In this document: in pieces, positions 38,853 through 47,224 of the stretch | Numbering within the stretch: position 1 is the stretch's first letter | Layout: each line of letters starts with the position of its first letter | DNA from: Pseudomonas taiwanensis DSM 21245 | GTDB taxonomy: Bacteria > Pseudomonadota > Gammaproteobacteria > Pseudomonadales > Pseudomonadaceae | Direction: 5' to 3' | Length of the DNA: 64,000 bases | NCBI RefSeq assembly: GCF_000425785.1 | Contig: NZ_AUEC01000029.1 | Span: 1-64,000, forward strand | Translations under genes and position numbers: made by a program | Notes under the pieces: model-generated | Seen by the model: the letters and a program-made list of their open reading frames with translations, nothing else | The model's database searches: none | Told to the model about the DNA's origin: nothing

Positions 38853-41800
38853 ATGAAACAATACAACGCCCTGCTGGAAAACCTGGCTCGCAGCTCCCTG
38901 CGACTGAACAAAGGCATGACCGTTCTGCTTGGCCTGGCGCTGCTGCTGGCCGGCTTCAGCCTCTGGTCCATCGAGCGCCTGGTCGACGAGCATAACGACA
39001 CGGTCAGCATCCATTTCGCCCGGCTGATGGAAAACATCCAGGAACAGGAAAGCTTCCTCGAGGCCCTCGTGCTACGCAGCGCCAGGGGCGAGTTGCTCGA
39101 CCACCCACGTGCGCTCGAACCGGTGCTGACACCACTGCCCGACCAAGGACCGGACATCTACAAAGGCCAGGCATTTCCATTTTCCCTGCCATTCAGCCTC
39201 AAGCTCGACTCGCACAGCCTCGCTGGCAACCAGGTGGCAAGCATCTTCAGCCAGGGTGCGAACCTGGCCAGCTTCTACAGCATGTTCTGGTCGGCCTCCC
39301 CCTACCGATCGCCCCAGGTGTTCCTGTTCTCGCCGGATGCCCATTACGACATCACGGTTCCCGCCGCCGGCCGCAGTCGGGGCAAGCCCCAGGACGTGGA
39401 CGAGCCTTTCATCGACGTGGTCAGGCAGGTCGCGGCGCGGCGCCCCCAAGGCCTGGACCAGGGCGCCGGAATCGTCTGGCGCAGCTATGTCGAACAGCCG
39501 GACCAGGACTCCCCACCGCGGGTACTGGCCTATGCCAGCATCGCCCTGCGCCCGACCGAGGCAAGCGGCCAACATTTGCAAGTGGCGTCGCTGGTCGACC
39601 TGGCACAGATCGACGACTTCGAACGCATCATGGCCTGGACCGTGTATGACCATTTCAACCTGATTGCTCCGTCCGGAGAGGTGCTGGTCGGCACGCCCAT
39701 GCCTCTTGAGGGGGTGCATGAAGGCCTCAACATCAAGCCCGAAGGCCTGGTTTTCCGCCTTCACGAGCAAGCCAACGGTGGCTGGAGCGCGGTCTACACC
39801 GTGACCTACCGGCACTTCTTCCGTTACGCGTTCTGGTCGCTGGCCAGCCTCGCCGCCACCTTCCTCGTCCTGGTCGGATTGGGCCGGGTGGCCATCCGCT
39901 GGTACCAGCGCCAGGTCATCCTGCCTGCGCGCGCAGCACACGAGACCATCGCCGAGAGCGAGGCCTTCAGCCGGGTGGTCATCGACACCGCGCCGACCGG
40001 CCTGTGCGTGGTTCGCAGCGCCGACAACGAGGTACTGCTGGAGAACCAGCGCGCGCAACAATGGCAAGGCACCCGCGAATTGGTCAGCACTCTCGCCCCG
40101 GCACTGGGCAGTACCCGCAGCGGCGAACACTACCTGCAGGTCGAGGGCCGCCATTTGCAGGTCGGCTTCGTGTCGACCCGTTACCATGGCGAAGACGTAC
40201 GCCTTTACGCATTCAACGACGTCACCCGCCACGTCGAGGACGCCCAGGCGCTGGAAGAGGCGCGCCGCGCCGCCGACGCCGCCAACACCGCCAAGACCCT
40301 CTTCCTGGCAACCATGAGCCACGAGATTCGCACGCCGCTGTACGGCGTGCTGGGCACCCTCGAGTTGCTCGGCCTGACCCACCTGGATGCCCGCCAGCAA
40401 GGCTACCTGCACACCATCCAACGTTCCTCGGCGACCCTGTTCCAACTGATCAGCGACGTGCTCGACGTGACGAAGATCGAATCCGGACAGATGGCCCTTG
40501 AGCCAGTCACGTTCTGCCCGCTGGACATGCTCGAAGATACCGTGCGCACCTACCGCGCCTTCGCCGAGCGCAAGGGACTGTTGCTCTACGCTTGCCACGA
40601 TGCCCGACTGCCAGCCCAGGTGGTCGGCGACCCGATACGCATCCGCCAGATCCTCAACAACTTGCTGAGCAACGCCATCAAGTTCACCGACACCGGCCGG
40701 GTGGTGCTGCGCACGCGCGTGCTGGCGCTCGACGACACCCAGGTCAGCCTCCAATGGCAGGTCGCCGATACCGGCATCGGCATTTCACAAGCGCAGCAGG
40801 CCAGGCTCTTCGAGCTTTTCTACCAAGTCGTCGACGCTTCCAGCGAGGGCGGTGCCGGTTTGGGTCTGCCGATCTGCGGCTGGTTGGCCGACATGATGGG
40901 CGGCCAGATCAAGGTCGTCAGCGAGCCGGGCCTGGGCAGCAGTTTTTCCCTGAAAGTAAGCCTGCCACTGGCCCCGGGTGAGTTGAGCGACTGCCCGCTG
41001 GTCGCGCCCGACCCGACCCCGGTGTACGTGCGCGCACCGATCCCGGAGCTTGCCCAGCACGGCGTCGACTGGCTGCAACGCCTGGGTATCAGCGCCACGT
41101 TGACGATTCCGCCCATGGAAAAAGACAATCACCAGGCCCTGCTGGTGGACCTGCTCGACTGTCCGGACGCCATCAACTGGCATGGCCAGCGTATCTGCGC
41201 CAGCAGCGACGGCCCGGTGCCCGCCAGTTTCAGCGACGGTAGCTGGCGGGTGGACCTGCACGACATACGTGCCATCGCCCAGGCCGTTGCCCGGATCCGC
41301 GAGGGCGGCGCACCCGAGGGCCAGGACACGGCGCGGCAGCAAAGCGCCGCCCTGCGCCTGCATATCCTGGTGGCCGAGGACAATCCGATCAACCAGGCGA
41401 TTCTCCAGGAGCAACTCGAAGCGCTGGGCTGCACAACGGTAGTGGCGGCCAACGGCGAACAAGCCATGCAACGTTGGCAGCCGGGCCTTTTCGACGTGGT
41501 CCTCACCGACGTGAACATGCCGTTGATGAATGGCTACGAACTGGCCAGGACCCTGCGCCAGCATGACGCAAGGCTACCGATCATCGGCGTCACTGCCAAT
41601 GCGCTGCGAGAGGAGGGCCAGCGCTGCATCGAGGTGGGAATGAATGCCTGGATGGTCAAGCCGCTGAGCCTGCAAACCTTGCGCAGCCATCTGGTCCGCC
41701 TGTGCCGGCCAACCCTGGCTGACAGCTCCAGCCGCGCACAAGCGCAAAGCTCCAGCGAGCGACCCGCACCGTCCACCATCGAGACCGTGCAACTGTCCGC

Positions 41801-42065
41801 CACGATGCGCGCACTGTTCGTCAGCACCATGCGCCAGGACATGCAACAGTTGCGCCTGGCGCTTGAGCAGCGTGACCACCAGCGCCTTGGCGAACGCCTG
41901 CACAGCATCGCCGGCGCCCTGGGCGCGGTACAGGCCAAGGCCCTGGCCGAACAGTGTTGCGCACTGGAGAACGCGCTGGTCGACTCGCCGATCGATGCGG
42001 CCCTGACCGAGAACCTGCGGGGGGTACTGGACAGGCTTTCTGCAATGCTAGATACCCTCGCATAG
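38853..42065 (+). CDS. hybrid sensor histidine kinase with Hpt, RcsC-like
   Basis: A 1070-residue kinase with the same layout as the upstream kinase: span about 23-39, large periplasmic sensor, span about 328-347, linker, HisKA (H490 in MSHEIRTPLYG), HATPase_c (QILNNLLSNAIKF, ADTGIGI, GLGLPIC), and receiver (D886). It also has a C-terminal Hpt domain with H1017 in RLHSIAGALG. It can therefore run a complete His-Asp-His relay to the LuxR-type regulator, and its Hpt may also serve the Hpt-less first kinase. The two kinases look like tandem paralogues with divergent sensors. Confidence 0.91.
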   Translation: MKQYNALLENLARSSLRLNKGMTVLLGLALLLAGFSLWSIERLVDEHNDTVSIHFARLMENIQEQESFLEALVLRSARGELLDHPRALEPVLTPLPDQGPDIYKGQAFPFSLPFSLKLDSHSLAGNQVASIFSQGANLASFYSMFWSASPYRSPQVFLFSPDAHYDITVPAAGRSRGKPQDVDEPFIDVVRQVAARRPQGLDQGAGIVWRSYVEQPDQDSPPRVLAYASIALRPTEASGQHLQVASLVDLAQIDDFERIMAWTVYDHFNLIAPSGEVLVGTPMPLEGVHEGLNIKPEGLVFRLHEQANGGWSAVYTVTYRHFFRYAFWSLASLAATFLVLVGLGRVAIRWYQRQVILPARAAHETIAESEAFSRVVIDTAPTGLCVVRSADNEVLLENQRAQQWQGTRELVSTLAPALGSTRSGEHYLQVEGRHLQVGFVSTRYHGEDVRLYAFNDVTRHVEDAQALEEARRAADAANTAKTLFLATMSHEIRTPLYGVLGTLELLGLTHLDARQQGYLHTIQRSSATLFQLISDVLDVTKIESGQMALEPVTFCPLDMLEDTVRTYRAFAERKGLLLYACHDARLPAQVVGDPIRIRQILNNLLSNAIKFTDTGRVVLRTRVLALDDTQVSLQWQVADTGIGISQAQQARLFELFYQVVDASSEGGAGLGLPICGWLADMMGGQIKVVSEPGLGSSFSLKVSLPLAPGELSDCPLVAPDPTPVYVRAPIPELAQHGVDWLQRLGISATLTIPPMEKDNHQALLVDLLDCPDAINWHGQRICASSDGPVPASFSDGSWRVDLHDIRAIAQAVARIREGGAPEGQDTARQQSAALRLHILVAEDNPINQAILQEQLEALGCTTVVAANGEQAMQRWQPGLFDVVLTDVNMPLMNGYELARTLRQHDARLPIIGVTANALREEGQRCIEVGMNAWMVKPLSLQTLRSHLVRLCRPTLADSSSRAQAQSSSERPAPSTIETVQLSATMRALFVSTMRQDMQQLRLALEQRDHQRLGERLHSIAGALGAVQAKALAEQCCALENALVDSPIDAALTENLRGVLDRLSAMLDTLA

Positions 42066-42134
42066 AATCAATTTCAGCGCTGACAACGCCTGCAAACAAC
42101 CCTCCCATCCGCACCGGCTAACGGATCGTCTTTT

Positions 42135-42782
42135 ATGGAAAAACTCAAGGTCATTATCGCCGACGATCATCCCATCGTGCTGCTCGGCGTCCGGGAACTG
42201 GTCGAGCGAGACCCACGCTTTGAAGTGGTCGGCGAGGCCGTCTGCTCGCAAGGGCTGATCGAACTGCTCGAACGCCACCCGGTGGACATGGTCATCTCCG
42301 ACTACAACATGCCGGCAGACTCCCCCTATGGTGACGGCCTCAAATTGATCGACTACCTCAAACGTCACTATCCCGCAGTCCGCATTCTCGTGCTGACCAT
42401 GATTTCCAACCCCCTGATCCTGACACGGCTGCAGGAACTGGGCGTCTACGGCGTCATCCAGAAGAACCAATTGCACGGTGAGATTGAAAAGGCGCTCAAT
42501 GCCCTCGCCCGCAACAGCACCTACCGGGCGCCGGAACCGGCAAGGCACTCGGTGCTCGCCTGCACCACCGCCATCGACCAACGGGTAGAAAACCTGTCCC
42601 CCAAGGAATTCGAAATACTGCGTCTTTTCGTTGCCGGCCAAAGTGTCAGCGAGATTGCCCGCAGTCAACACCGCAGCACCAAGACCATTAGTGCGCAGAA
42701 AGTTTCAGCGATGCGCAAACTTGAAGTAAACAGCGACCAGGAGTTATTGGAATACTGCTTGGCGAGTCATATCTTCAACTAA
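42135..42782 (+). CDS. LuxR-type response regulator, RcsB/RocA-like
   Basis: A 215-residue response regulator: receiver with D56 (VISDYNMP) and C-terminal LuxR HTH (LSPKEFEILRLFVAGQSVSEIA, then RSTKTISAQKVSAMRKL). The arrangement matches RcsB/RocA regulators that activate cup fimbriae. It ends the phosphorelay cluster and lies 117 bp before the pilin start. I infer that it binds the TTAAGNNNCGTCT elements at three promoters of this locus. A related sequence, ACGGATCGTCT, lies just before its own start (42121-42131), with altered half-site spacing. Confidence 0.91.
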   Translation: MEKLKVIIADDHPIVLLGVRELVERDPRFEVVGEAVCSQGLIELLERHPVDMVISDYNMPADSPYGDGLKLIDYLKRHYPAVRILVLTMISNPLILTRLQELGVYGVIQKNQLHGEIEKALNALARNSTYRAPEPARHSVLACTTAIDQRVENLSPKEFEILRLFVAGQSVSEIARSQHRSTKTISAQKVSAMRKLEVNSDQELLEYCLASHIFN

Positions 42783-42806
42783 TTAACGACTGTCATTGCC
42801 GGGCCA

Positions 42807-42850
42807 TTAAGATTCGTCTGATGTGCCAGGGAAACCACCTGACTTATCGT
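42807..42850 (+). promoter_or_regulatory. Rcs-box-like element and -10, pilin operon
   Basis: TTAAGATTCGTCTGATGT (42807-42824) is followed after 20 bp by TATCGT (42845-42850). The leader to the pilin start is about 43 bases. Element, spacing and lack of a -35 mirror the other two promoters of the locus. Confidence 0.6.
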
Positions 42851-42899
42851 GAGCGTGCATTAACTTGCAGCACTTACTCACTATCACGTGGACATTAAT

Positions 42900-43499
42900 A
42901 TGAAAAAATTTTCCCTGGCCGCACTGACCCTGTCGCTTATCACCGCTTCGGCCGGCGTCCTGGCCGCCGAGCCCACCGGACCGGTCAAGGGTGGCAGCGG
43001 CAAGATTTCCTTCACCGGCGTGATCAACAATGACGCCTGCTCGGTCGATGGCGCCAACGCCGACCGTATGATTGCCGTAGACATGGGCACCGTTTCGATC
43101 AAGGACATGGGCACCGCCGAAAACCCAACTTCGGGCCGCGTGACCGGCAAGGACTTCAACCTCAACGTCAACTGCAACGTCGGCACCAAGGTGGCGATGG
43201 TCTTCGATGCCAACAGCGGCGGCTCGGGCCTGGTGACTGGCAAGAAGGTCCTGGCCCTGACCAAGGGCACCGGCACCGCCGCCAACGTCGGCATCGCCCT
43301 GCTCGACCCCAACGGTAACCTGATCGACCTGAGCTCGGCCGCCACCGCCAAGATCCAGAGCGAAGTGCACGGCACGGGCGCCGAGGGCGGCGACGCTACC
43401 CTGAGCTTCTCCGCGGCCTACGTGACCACCGGCGCAGCGGGCACCGCCACTGCCGGTCGTGGTGACGCCACCCTGCCGTTCATCCTGCAGTACGAGTAA
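42900..43499 (+). CDS. major fimbrial subunit, type 1/CupD1-like pilin
   Basis: A 199-residue pilin. I start at MKKFSLAALTLSL (42900); a GTG four codons earlier overlaps the ribosome site. Signal peptide cleavage is near LAA-EP. The mature domain shows the pilin pattern: ISFTGVINNDACSV, second Cys in LNVNCNVG, and the C-terminal beta-zipper ending in QYE with the penultimate Tyr. It should polymerise by donor-strand exchange as the rod subunit. First gene of the pilin-chaperone-usher set. Confidence 0.93.
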   Translation: MKKFSLAALTLSLITASAGVLAAEPTGPVKGGSGKISFTGVINNDACSVDGANADRMIAVDMGTVSIKDMGTAENPTSGRVTGKDFNLNVNCNVGTKVAMVFDANSGGSGLVTGKKVLALTKGTGTAANVGIALLDPNGNLIDLSSAATAKIQSEVHGTGAEGGDATLSFSAAYVTTGAAGTATAGRGDATLPFILQYE

Positions 43500-43569
43500 T
43501 CACTTCGCAGCTGCTCCCTGGGCGAGGCTGATCAGCCTCGCCACTCCTTCGTCCCGCAAGGTATCCACC

Positions 43570-44322
43570 ATGTTGCGTCGTTCTATGTATCCCGTTCTCG
43601 GGTTGCTGGGCATGCTCGTTGCCGCCCAGGCAACCGCCAGCATCTCCCTGAGCGCCACCCGCGTCGTGTTCGACGGTGCTCACAAGGAAGCCAATGTCAT
43701 CGTGCGCAATGGCAACCAGGAAGTCCTGGTGCAATCCTGGGTAGACAGCGGCGACAGCGCCAAAGCGCCCGCGCCGTTCGCTGTGACACCACCGTTGGCC
43801 AGGGTAATGCCCAAGCAGGAACAACTGCTGCGTATTCTCTATGAAGGCCAAGGCCTGCCGACCGATCGCGAATCGGTGGTCTGGCTCAATGTCCAGGAAA
43901 TCCCGCAAGCCAGTACCAAGGCCAATACCTTGCAACTGGCGGTGCGTCAACGTATCAAAATTTTCTTTCGCCCGGCCGACCTGCCCGGTAATGCACTGCT
44001 GGCACCGGAGCAATTGGTCTGGCAACTGACCCAACGCGGCGGACACGCACAACTGACTGTAAACAACCCCAGCCTGTTCCATGTGTCCATGGCCGATATC
44101 GAACTTAAACGCGGAAAGCAAACTGTGCTCAGCGTCGACTCGACCATGATCGCCCCGCGTGCAAACAGGACATTCAGCTCGGCACTTTCCCAGGTGGAGG
44201 GCCCGTTGACGCTCACGTTCAAGAGCATCAACGACTATGGCGCCCAACATGAATATTCCGTGCAGTTGAACACTGCCCAGCCTGGTAGCGCAAAGCCTGC
44301 CGAACCCGCCATCGCCCTGTGA
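43570..44322 (+). CDS. periplasmic fimbrial chaperone
   Basis: A 250-residue PapD-like chaperone. I start at MLRRSMYPVLG (43570) because it gives a signal peptide ending near ATA-SI; the open frame upstream overlaps the pilin gene in another register. Family features: SLSATRVVFDGAHKEANVIV, LLRILYEGQGLPTDRESV and RQRIKIFFRPADLPGNAL. It resembles the chaperone at 32981 in layout but differs enough to suggest separate clients, here the pilin. Confidence 0.93.
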   Translation: MLRRSMYPVLGLLGMLVAAQATASISLSATRVVFDGAHKEANVIVRNGNQEVLVQSWVDSGDSAKAPAPFAVTPPLARVMPKQEQLLRILYEGQGLPTDRESVVWLNVQEIPQASTKANTLQLAVRQRIKIFFRPADLPGNALLAPEQLVWQLTQRGGHAQLTVNNPSLFHVSMADIELKRGKQTVLSVDSTMIAPRANRTFSSALSQVEGPLTLTFKSINDYGAQHEYSVQLNTAQPGSAKPAEPAIAL

Positions 44323-44408
44323 AACCGTAGCGCCCACACCTCACGCGTCTGGTCCCGTGCGGCCTCCCCGTGCCCAGCCCGTGCCGGGACATGAAATAGG
44401 TTCCTCGT

Positions 44409-46964
44409 ATGTCTCTGTCCATCGCCTCCCGCTCCGTAGTCGGCGCCGCTGCAGGCGTGCGCGCGCTCAATGGCGGCACGTTTCGTCCGGCCTGGAAGCT
44501 CAACGCCCTGTCACTGGTCATCTGCACCACGCTACCCGGCTTGGCAGCGGCGCAGGATGACCCGCACCTGCAAGGCTTCAACACCACCTTCCTGCAGGGC
44601 GCGCAATCGGCGGTCGACTTGCAACTGCTGCTGTCGGCCAACAGCGTGCTGCCGGGCAATTATCGGGTAGACCTCTACAGCAACGACGTGCTGGTGGGCC
44701 GGCGTGACATCGACTTCAACCGCAACCCCCAGACCGGGGTCGTGGAACCCTGCCTGACCCTGGAGCTGCTCGGACAGTTGGGCATCGACATGGACAAGCT
44801 CAAGGCCCAAGGTCGTCTGGTTGACGCCCAGGCGTGCTACGACCTGCCCACTCTGATCGACCAGGCCAGCTTGAGCTACGACTCCAATCACCTGCGCCTG
44901 TCCGCCAGCATTCCGCAGGTTGCGATGAAACGTGGCTTGCGCGGCTATGTCGACCCGCAGCTGTGGGATGCCGGGGTGTCCGCAGCGTTCGTAAACTATC
45001 AATTCAATACCAGCCGCAGCGCCGGCGATGCCCAGACCCGCATCAACAACAACCTGAGCCTGCGCAACGGTATCAACCTCGGCAGCTGGCGCTTGCGCAA
45101 CGAGTCGAACTTCAGCAGCGGTACCGGTCGGCCGGACACTTTCAAGAGCAACCGCAGCTATGTGCAACATGACGTGACGGCGCTCAAGGGCCAGTTCAGC
45201 GCAGGCGACATCTTCAGCGACACCGACCTGTTCGACAGCGTGCGCTACCGGGGCCTGAAACTGGCTTCGGACGAAGGCATGCGCGCCGATAGCGAGCGCG
45301 GCTACGCGCCGGTGGTCAGGGGTGTAGCCCAGACCAGTGCCAGGGTCGAGATTCGCCAGAACGACTACGTGCTCTATACTACCAACGTTCCGCCCGGCCC
45401 ATTCGAAATCAGCGACATCTACCCCAGCGGCTCCAATGGCGACCTGGAAGTCACCATCATCGAGGCCGACGGTCGCCGGCGGGTCAGCACGCAAGCATTC
45501 TCCAGCTTGCCGCTCATGGTCCGCGATGGCCAGGTCAAGTACAGCCTCTCCGCCGGACGCTACAACAGCAATACCGAGGGCCTGGCCAGGCCGCAGATGC
45601 TCAGCACGACGCTGGCCTACGGCCTGTCCAACACCTTGACTGGCGTCGTCGGCCTGCAAGCCACCGACAACTACAAGGCACTGGCCGTGGGCAGCGGTTT
45701 GAACACGCTGCTGGGCGCATTCTCGCTCGATGTCACCCACTCCTCGAGCAAGGCCCAGGGCCAGACCACCCAGGGCAACAGCTTGCGGGCGCTGTACGCC
45801 AAGACATTCACCGGCACCGACACCAACTTCACACTGGCCGCCTACCGCTACTCCACCGAGGGCTACCGCACCCTCGCCCAGCATGTCGAGGACATGAGCA
45901 CAGATTTGGTCAAACGCAGCGGCAACTCCAAGACCCGAACCGACCTGACCATCAACCAGAGTCTGGGCCGCAACCGCGCCTTCGGCAGCCTGTACCTGAC
46001 GGCCACCGACCAGCGCTACTGGAACCGAGGCGGCTCGCAGAGTCTGTCCGCAGGCTACAGCAACAACTGGGGCGAAGTTTCCTACAACATCGACGTCAGC
46101 CGCACCAAGGAACTGGGAACTTCAGGCCCTTCTGGGGAAGATACCCAGTTCAACGTATCGGTGTCGTTCCCGCTCGGCAGCCGCGCCCGTGCACCTCGGG
46201 CGTTCGTCACCACGAGCACGCAGAAAGGCAATGACACCACCCAGGCTGGCGTCAACGGTTATCTCTCGGAGACCAGCGACACCTTCTACTCGATCCAGGG
46301 CGGGCACAGCCGCACCAGCGGCAGCTCGGCATCGGCCAACCTCAATACCCGCACCTCGGTCGCCGACATCAGCCTGGGCTATAGCCAGGGACGCGGCTAC
46401 GACTCGCAGAACCTGAACATCGCCGGGGCCGTCGTCGCCCACCAAGGTGGCATCAACCTCGGCCAGACGCTGAGCGAAACCTTCGCACTGGCCGAAGTGC
46501 CCGGGGTGAAGGGTGCAAAGATCAGCAGCTACAGCGGTGTGGAAACCGGACGTAATGGCTACGCGGTGATCCCCAATGCCCAGCCCTACCGGGTCAACTG
46601 GATCAGCCTCGATACCCGCGATCTGGGGGGCGACATCGAGATCGACAACGCCACGCAGCAACTGGTGCCTCGACGCGGCGCCGTCGTGCTTGCCCGCTAC
46701 ACGGGCAAGAGCGGGCGTCGGGTACAGTTCGAGCTGTTCGACGAGCGTAACCAGTCGATTCCATTCGGCGCCTCGGTCGAAGATACCGAAGGCAGGCAAC
46801 TGGCGATTTCCGACCCAAGCGGCAAGGCATTGGTGCTGTTGGAGCAGGATCAGGGCAGCCTGACCATCAAGTGGAGCGACCGACAGTGTGTGGCGACGTA
46901 TCACCTGCCCGAACGGGACAAAGCGGTGAATTATGAACGCCAGCGCCTGGTGTGCCAGCCGTAG
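44409..46964 (+). CDS. outer-membrane fimbrial usher
   Basis: An 851-residue usher of the FimD/PapC family. It has a longish signal region ending near AAA-QDD, a periplasmic N-terminal domain (FNTTFLQG, then LPGNYRVDLYSNDVLVGRRDI), a 24-strand beta barrel with plug, and C-terminal domains ending with two conserved Cys (RQCVATYH, RLVCQP). It recruits chaperone-subunit complexes and secretes the fibre. It is the only usher in the locus, so it must serve both the pilin and the distant adhesin unit. No Rcs-box-like element precedes it. Confidence 0.95.
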   Translation: MSLSIASRSVVGAAAGVRALNGGTFRPAWKLNALSLVICTTLPGLAAAQDDPHLQGFNTTFLQGAQSAVDLQLLLSANSVLPGNYRVDLYSNDVLVGRRDIDFNRNPQTGVVEPCLTLELLGQLGIDMDKLKAQGRLVDAQACYDLPTLIDQASLSYDSNHLRLSASIPQVAMKRGLRGYVDPQLWDAGVSAAFVNYQFNTSRSAGDAQTRINNNLSLRNGINLGSWRLRNESNFSSGTGRPDTFKSNRSYVQHDVTALKGQFSAGDIFSDTDLFDSVRYRGLKLASDEGMRADSERGYAPVVRGVAQTSARVEIRQNDYVLYTTNVPPGPFEISDIYPSGSNGDLEVTIIEADGRRRVSTQAFSSLPLMVRDGQVKYSLSAGRYNSNTEGLARPQMLSTTLAYGLSNTLTGVVGLQATDNYKALAVGSGLNTLLGAFSLDVTHSSSKAQGQTTQGNSLRALYAKTFTGTDTNFTLAAYRYSTEGYRTLAQHVEDMSTDLVKRSGNSKTRTDLTINQSLGRNRAFGSLYLTATDQRYWNRGGSQSLSAGYSNNWGEVSYNIDVSRTKELGTSGPSGEDTQFNVSVSFPLGSRARAPRAFVTTSTQKGNDTTQAGVNGYLSETSDTFYSIQGGHSRTSGSSASANLNTRTSVADISLGYSQGRGYDSQNLNIAGAVVAHQGGINLGQTLSETFALAEVPGVKGAKISSYSGVETGRNGYAVIPNAQPYRVNWISLDTRDLGGDIEIDNATQQLVPRRGAVVLARYTGKSGRRVQFELFDERNQSIPFGASVEDTEGRQLAISDPSGKALVLLEQDQGSLTIKWSDRQCVATYHLPERDKAVNYERQRLVCQP

Positions 46965-47021
46965 CAGGCGACCCGGGCGCGCAAGCCATCGTTCGTGGCC
47001 CCCGGGGATGATCGGAAACGC

Positions 47022-47120
47022 GATGTAAAAAAATAGTGCGGCCAGGGCTGCCAAAGCCTATGAACAAGGCCGCACCACGCCTTGGCGTGAACTCATGGCG
47101 AGTTCTTTTTTCCTTGAAGG
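47022..47120 (-). ncRNA. possible small RNA with intrinsic terminator
   Basis: On the minus strand three hairpins follow one another: GAACTC/GAGTTC, CACGC/GCGTG, and GTGCGGCC/GGCCGCAC (47036-47075). The last is directly followed by TATTTTTTTA, a good intrinsic terminator. No minus-strand gene lies nearby, so the terminator is orphaned. An unpaired AAGGAAAAAAG stretch precedes the first hairpin. A promoter is not clear; the call rests on structure only. Confidence 0.35.
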
Positions 47121-47139
47121 CGGCGCACTCCTGTACAAT
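47110..47139 (+). promoter_or_regulatory. nhaA promoter
   Basis: TACAAT (47134-47139) is one base from the -10 consensus. A weak -35 (TTCCTT, 47110-47115) lies 18 bp upstream. The predicted start falls at about 47146-47147, exactly where the folded leader begins. Inverted arms GGCGCA/TGCGCC (47121-47126, 47138-47143) flank the -10. Confidence 0.5.
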
Positions 47140-47146
47140 GCGCCCT

Positions 47147-47224
47147 GGGTGCTAGCTGCATGAGGCAGTGACGCAGGTTAAATGGACACGCAGGTCGGGC
47201 CGCCTTGCGGGAGTTCTTGCGCCT
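47147..47224 (+). promoter_or_regulatory. structured nhaA leader, candidate ion-sensing riboswitch
   Basis: The leader folds as a junction closed by GGTGC (47148-47152) with GCGCC (47219-47223). It encloses CTGC/GCAG (47156-47168) and CCGC/GCGG (47200-47210), with a duplicated ACGCAGGT (47171-47178, 47188-47195) between them. The ribosome site GGGAG abuts the last hairpin and the closing stem ends one base before the ATG. This resembles the nhaA-associated RNA motifs later reported as Li+ sensors; I cannot check the consensus here. Confidence 0.55.

Noticed and set aside
44323-44408. A separate Rcs-box-like promoter before the usher
   Set aside because: I looked for TTAAGNNNCGTCT in the 86-bp gap and found none; the usher is probably transcribed from the pilin promoter.
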